A stretch of DNA of 64,000 nucleotides from Siphonodentalium dalli. Taxonomy: Eukaryota; Mollusca; Scaphopoda; Gadilida; Siphonodentaliidae. The notes below the pieces were generated by a model. The model was given only the letters and a program-made list of their open reading frames with translations, had not been told where the DNA came from and ran no database searches. The translations under genes and the position numbers were made by a program. Location: the NCBI GenBank assembly GCA_032622095.1, contig CP136064.1, forward strand, positions 136,419,954-136,483,953, written 5' to 3'. Below are positions 59,709 to 64,000 of this stretch, piece by piece (within the stretch, counting starts at the first letter, position 1; each line of letters opens with the position of its first letter).

Positions 59709-61566
59709 AGTCGTTATTTCGCTAAAAATCGGATTGAGAATCCGAAGCCGATTACGGGGGCGGGGCTAATTCCCGATTCAAATCAGATTTTGAAATCCAC
59801 GTTGTCTCCGAAACTATGTTTAATGTTCTCCCAGCGTCAAACATGGCTCATGTATTTGACACAAATATCATTTGTATCTTATATTTATAAAGTTCATGTT
59901 TGTTGTGAAAGTCATGCTTTTCTTCTATGTGTATATACACGGCACATAATTTGCTGCCAATCCGACTTAATCGCATCTTTTTTTCTTCAAGTTAAAGTGT
60001 GTTTATTGATGAGGGCAAGCACATCTAAACGTGACAGCTCTAGGCCTCCTGAATCAAATTCCGAAGATGTTGTGAAGAACACACGAAAATTGTCAGTTGA
60101 ACAGGGACGTGACGACAGGGGTTGGTTGGGTGTCTCGACCCCCACCCCGAACTTTGGTACAATTTGCTTAGCTGTGCAGTCATTCATACGTGAGGAAAAT
60201 CAGGATTATTTTGACTAACTGTTCCAAATAATGATACGTACAAGCCAGCAAATGCAACAAACAAACCCGATTTTAAATAAATACATATACAAACTTATGA
60301 CTAACTCGGGAGATCTGTATATATGTTCAACTTGTTTTTGTAGTCATGTTGCTTTGCCATTACTAATTTTTTTTCTTTCAGTGTAATAACATATGGGAGA
60401 GGGGGTACCCTTAAGTGAGTCAGCACTTATCCCCCAATTCCTTTGCACGTATAAACAAATGTATGTGTTATATATCATGTGTTATCTAAATTTGACATAT
60501 ATTTGAAATAAATATATCTAAACTAAACTTTGGTACATTCCAGTAGTCGGAAATTTCATGCATGACACAACATTAGTTGGACATTAATTTGACACCATAT
60601 ATAGGTTGGCATTGTTATCATTGTTTGATTTTTTTCAACCAGTAAAAGTTGGTAATTTTCCTTGGTGTTTGTCAGGTTGGATATTTCCAAGGGGAGCAAA
60701 TGGAATTCTGAGAACCTGTGAGATTGATGTTTGGTTCAATGTGGGGGGGGGGGGGGTGCAGTTGGCCTGAAATTTGAGGAAACATCTAACCACGTCCCTA
60801 GAACATATCATATGTCTGTTGTCTATACATAGACTATTGTGCAAAACGACTGCATTTAACGAAATAAAACATTTTAAACATGAAATTGCTATAAGACTAG
60901 ATGATAGTACATACGTGTATATGATAATCCATCGATATCATATAATCCTACTATTTCTTGAATAAGAAGAAACATTATAATAACGAACACAGCAGAAGAC
61001 ACATCCATGCAGGTTCATATGAATTCGGTCAATGGTGACGTATCCGCCGAATTAGAAATCGACATGCGTTCGGGCGGTATTTTATGGATGGAATTATGAA
61101 ATGGACATATGAAAGTGACAATCAACAATGATTTAATTTTGCTTCGCCATCAACCGAAGTGCTCCCCCAGCGTTACTATCAATAGCGTTATTATTTGGCT
61201 AATTTCAGTAATATTCTCCCAGTTTACATTCAATAAAACAAATTTGTCTCCGCATTTAAAATTCTTTGGTATATATCGTTTATATTCTGCAATAATGTGT
61301 ACACAAGAGACGGATTCTTATGTTTTATTGTGTTTTTAAACTCCGAGGTGGCGAAATCTCGGTTTGTTTACATTACGAACATTTGAGTCCGTAATCGGAA
61401 TCCGAATCCAGAATCGGATTACCACGAAATTGAGATTACGGTCTGTTCGTTTACCGATTCTGCCCATTTCTGGTCTGTTCTTTTGCCGAACCAAGTCGTA
61501 CGGGGACCAATCTGTAATCTGAATCCAGATTCTGAATCAGGATTTTAGCGAAATAACGCATCAGGG
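59709..61566. repeat. Inverted repeat pair ~1.8 kb apart
   Basis: The left arm (59709-59756) and the right arm (61513-61566) share GCTAAAAATC/GATTTTAGC and GAATCC/GGATTC-type words in opposite orientation. They could be the worn ends of a DNA transposon enclosing 59.76-61.51 kb, or two separate copies of one repeat. Confidence 0.4.
59998..60216 (+). other. Possible coding exon, unknown product
   Basis: A pyrimidine-rich tract ending TTCTTCAAG (59979-59993) precedes an open frame. It contains MRASTSKRDSSRPPESNSED and VVKNTRKLSVEQGRDDRGW, a hydrophilic Ser/Arg/Lys-rich stretch unlike the chance frames nearby. A GTGAGG donor-like site is at 60190. I do not recognise the protein, and there is no second exon I can tie to it. 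Low confidence. Confidence 0.2.
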
Positions 61567-62413
61567 AAATATCGCTGTAATTACGACCTGGTCGTTTTGC
61601 GTTGACCATTGACAAATTGTGTAGTTCGTGACGTATTACGCACACGATATCTGAAAATGCTTCGTTGTTTGGATTTTGCAAAATGTTTTTGTGTGAATAA
61701 AGAGTTAATTTCAACTCCCTGGCAAAATTGCTTCGCATTGGGGCGAGAGAATATGTTTACCCTTAAAATCAGTTGGAAGTTTACATGGCTGTAGATTAAA
61801 ATCATATCAACTTTTCGCATTTAAATGTTTATAGAATTCATTGAAGCCTATATATAAGGTCTATAAGACCAAGTAGGCAGGCCCTATCGATTGCGTATTC
61901 TGACAATTTAGCATTAGAAATTGGAATGAGAAAAAACTAGATTTTTTCCTAATATATCATAATATATATAAGAAAGTTTTATAGGCTTACGTGGGTTATA
62001 TATTTCCTTTGTTAATTAACATTGAATGCTCTTAATTATAATAATAGGCCTATGAACACAACAAACATGATTTGGAACAAGTGATAGTCAAAAACATTCA
62101 ATGCTGTGCATTAGGAATGGGAGCACACTCAATTTATATACTCTAAGTGGTTATTTTGTGTGTATTACTATTAGGCTACATCACATCCCTGACAAGTTGT
62201 CAGATGAGGCACCCTGCGAAAACAAAAATAACTAAGAGGAAAAGACACTGACCAAGATAGAGACGATATTTAACTTACATAGGAGCCTTGGGAGGCTGAT
62301 ATGGATATAGATTGCACATGGTGCTTCCGTCAGGTCATACCTCTCGTTAATTCGCATCCTGGCGGGTGGGGGCGGCTATAAGTTTGTAGGCTTAGGCGTA
62401 TAATATTATATAG

Positions 62414-62540
62414 ATAATGCATGGCTTGGAGTTGACTATGCCAAAATAGTGGTCATCGAGGAGGAATAGTGCGGCGAGTGGACTATTCCTCCTAGAGGAC
62501 CACTATTTTGGCATAGTCAACGACAAGTCATGCATTATTT
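62414..62540. repeat. Hairpin with ~55 bp arms
   Basis: The left arm AATAATGCATGGCTTGGAGT ... GACTATGCCAAAATAGTGG ... GGAGGAATAGT is mirrored by ACTATTCCTCC ... CCACTATTTTGGCATAGTC ... CATGCATTATT. The loop is about 10 bp (GCGGCGAGTGG). It is flanked by TATAATATTATA-type sequence. It is probably a MITE. Confidence 0.8.
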
Positions 62541-62577
62541 ATTATATTATATTATATCGAACATTTATCGAACGTTA

Positions 62578-62835
62578 TTGTTTTTGTGTGTGTGTGTTTT
62601 GTTGTGTTTTTGGTGCTGGTATTGTGTTTGTTATTGTTTTTGTTGTTGTGTTTTTGGTGGTGGTGTTGTTGTGTTTTTTGTTGTGTTTTTGTTTTGTATT
62701 TTGTTTTGTTTTTGGTGGTGGTGTTGTTGTGTTTTTTGTTGTGTTTTTGGTGGTGGTGTTGTTGTGTGTTTTGTTGTGTTTTTGTTTTGGATTTTGTTGT
62801 GTTTTGTGTTGTGTTTTTGTTTTGTGTTTTGTTGT
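62578..62835. repeat. G/T-only tract (TTTTGTTGTG and GGTGGTGTTGTTG units)
   Basis: About 250 bases of almost pure G and T on the plus strand, made of TGTTTTTGTTTTG and GGTGGTGGTGTTGTTGTGTT units repeated out of phase. All frames through it are open by composition alone (Cys/Phe/Val-rich or Asn/Thr/Lys-rich), so they are not genes. Confidence 0.9.
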
Positions 62836-62840
62836 CATTT

Positions 62841-64000
62841 GGATTATCTTCTGCAAATCTATGATCACTCATTTCGACAGGCAAACTCAATCATTGAAGT
62901 AGCTGATAGCAGCCGGTAAGTAAATTAAACAGTGTCTCAGTATGCGCATAGTTAATTCCGGCTACGAAATCGGTCTTGAAATAATTGAGTTACGAAAATA
63001 TCATCGGAGAAAACAAATTAAATTCGAGGAGACATGAGCACAATCTTGCGTCAACACCCAATTGAGCCCGAGAAAAATAAAGTGACGATTATATTACACA
63101 TGTATATACGTTTATTAACTCACCATAACGAATTTACAGTATATAATCGAGAAAATTGGATCTAGCATCGAAGCGTGTTTTCTGGATTTCAACACGGAAG
63201 TGTCTACAATTATCATGCGTATTTGAAAACGAGGATCGCCCTTCGTCAAACCGGACCGAATGCGATTACTAGTATCTACCGGGAAAATGGTCTTTCTCGA
63301 AGTCTAATGATATACCGATATAGCAAAAACATACAGGATAGTTTCAGATTGACCGTGTGTCCAGGTGGCAATACGATTGTGCAAACACAAATTATGTTAC
63401 TATAAATAGAAAAAGAATAGTAGGTGAGTAGGTGGGCTACTGGGGTACTATCATAATATAGTGTGGCAGTAGGCAGCCAATCAGAACGCGAGAAAGTTAC
63501 GTGAGATATAATATAATATAATATTTCATTTCGTATTATATACCCATATCCGCATGTATTCCAATAACTGACTGATTATCTGCCTACAAAGAAAAATTTA
63601 AGAAATGGTGATGTTCCGACCAATTCAGACCAATTGGCAATTTGTGTGTTTAAATAAGTCAGATTTCACGATCTGATTTCGGAAAGTTTTACTGGTATAG
63701 ACCACTGATAAATTGTGTTTATGTGTATGATGATTTCGTTTAACATTAGAATGCAACCATATAAACAGCGAACGCAAAAATTTTGCTCAGAAATTAGAAT
63801 TCCACATGGTCATGCTCATTTTTGTATGGACATTCCATGCAATGAGTAAATACACTATTTTTGCTCCGAGAATTGACTTTAAAATGTTTGCCCAAATGAA
63901 GAGTGCATGCATCAGCCTGTTTCCATATAAAGAACATGTAGAAGTTTTTTGAATATAACGCAATACTCTACCTTTCTGCAGTAGACCTATATATCTTTGT
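62841..64000. other. Non-coding stretch to the window end
   Basis: No recognised gene. A 76-codon open frame at 63175-63405 has no known motif. (ATAAT)n runs lie at 63510-63530. Confidence 0.4.

Larger units (their letters stand above)
59125..62413. other. No firm gene; inverted repeats and weak coding hints
   Basis: The stretch has G runs near 59451 and 60742. CGTTATTTCGCTAAAAATC (59711-59729) is answered by GATTTTAGCGAAATAACG (61541-61558), with nearby GATTCN words. Another self-complementary cluster of GGAATCCGAATCC words is at 61380-61440. A possible exon is listed at 59998-60216. Confidence 0.45.

Noticed and set aside
59790-60218. Complete 142-codon gene
   Set aside because: The N-terminal half reads as untranslated or intronic sequence, and no homology is recognised; only the latter part is kept as a weak exon candidate.
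62530-62919. Long open frames over the G/T tract on both strands
   Set aside because: They arise because a G/T-only sequence has few stop codons; the products are pure low-complexity Cys/Phe/Val or Asn/Thr/Lys.
63175-63405. 76-codon frame as a host gene
   Set aside because: No motif, no clear splice or promoter context; cannot be told from chance.

Overview
The window is AT-rich, intron-era eukaryotic DNA with no recognisable single-copy host gene. Its transposon content (APE-type LINEs with a coiled-coil/RRM ORF1, a Ty3/gypsy element with an Arc/PNMA-like gag, tRNA-derived SINEs, many foldback elements and MITEs) and the frequent TACATGTA/ACATGTAC strings point to a marine invertebrate, most likely a lophotrochozoan such as a bivalve mollusc. 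The species call is inference.

Layout. 1-2187: non-coding, with a near-perfect hairpin at 105-252. 2188-4750: a 5'-truncated LINE (reverse transcriptase and C-terminal zinc knuckle) broken by one frameshift. 4435-16820 and 16821-29199: two copies of one ~12.4 kb block in direct tandem, differing at only about 20 sites that I could see. Each copy carries the tail of the first LINE, a nearly complete second LINE (ORF1, endonuclease, RT, zinc knuckle), two CAGTAATG-type MITEs, a short hairpin, a ~920 bp foldback element and a TAA-flanked MITE.

29200-33072: no gene; short repeats, and a cluster of four CACGTG palindromes. 33073-39370 and 39371-46435: a second direct tandem duplication (6.3 and 7.1 kb). 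Each copy has an eight-unit ~160 bp tandem array, a SINE and three MITEs in a row. 46436-48092: dispersed repeats and a palindromic MITE. 48638-52717: an older, rearranged third copy of the 31-45 kb material, bracketed by ~520 bp direct repeats. It serves as an internal outgroup and preserves the empty sites of insertions.

53881-54740 (minus strand): a dead Ty3/gypsy integrase. 55538-57848 (plus strand): a Ty3/gypsy gag-protease-RT start whose RT is cut at 57849 by a GC-rich ~1.28 kb foldback element (57849-59124). 59125-64000: no firm gene; inverted repeats, a hairpin and a G/T-only tract.

Nothing here looks like a working gene set. All coding regions belong to mobile elements and each has at least one lesion. 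The chief interest is structural: two young tandem duplications plus an older paralogue in 64 kb, which date and polarise several transposon insertions, and several foldback families with shared ends. False duplication in the assembly must be excluded before biological meaning is given to the near-identical tandem copies.
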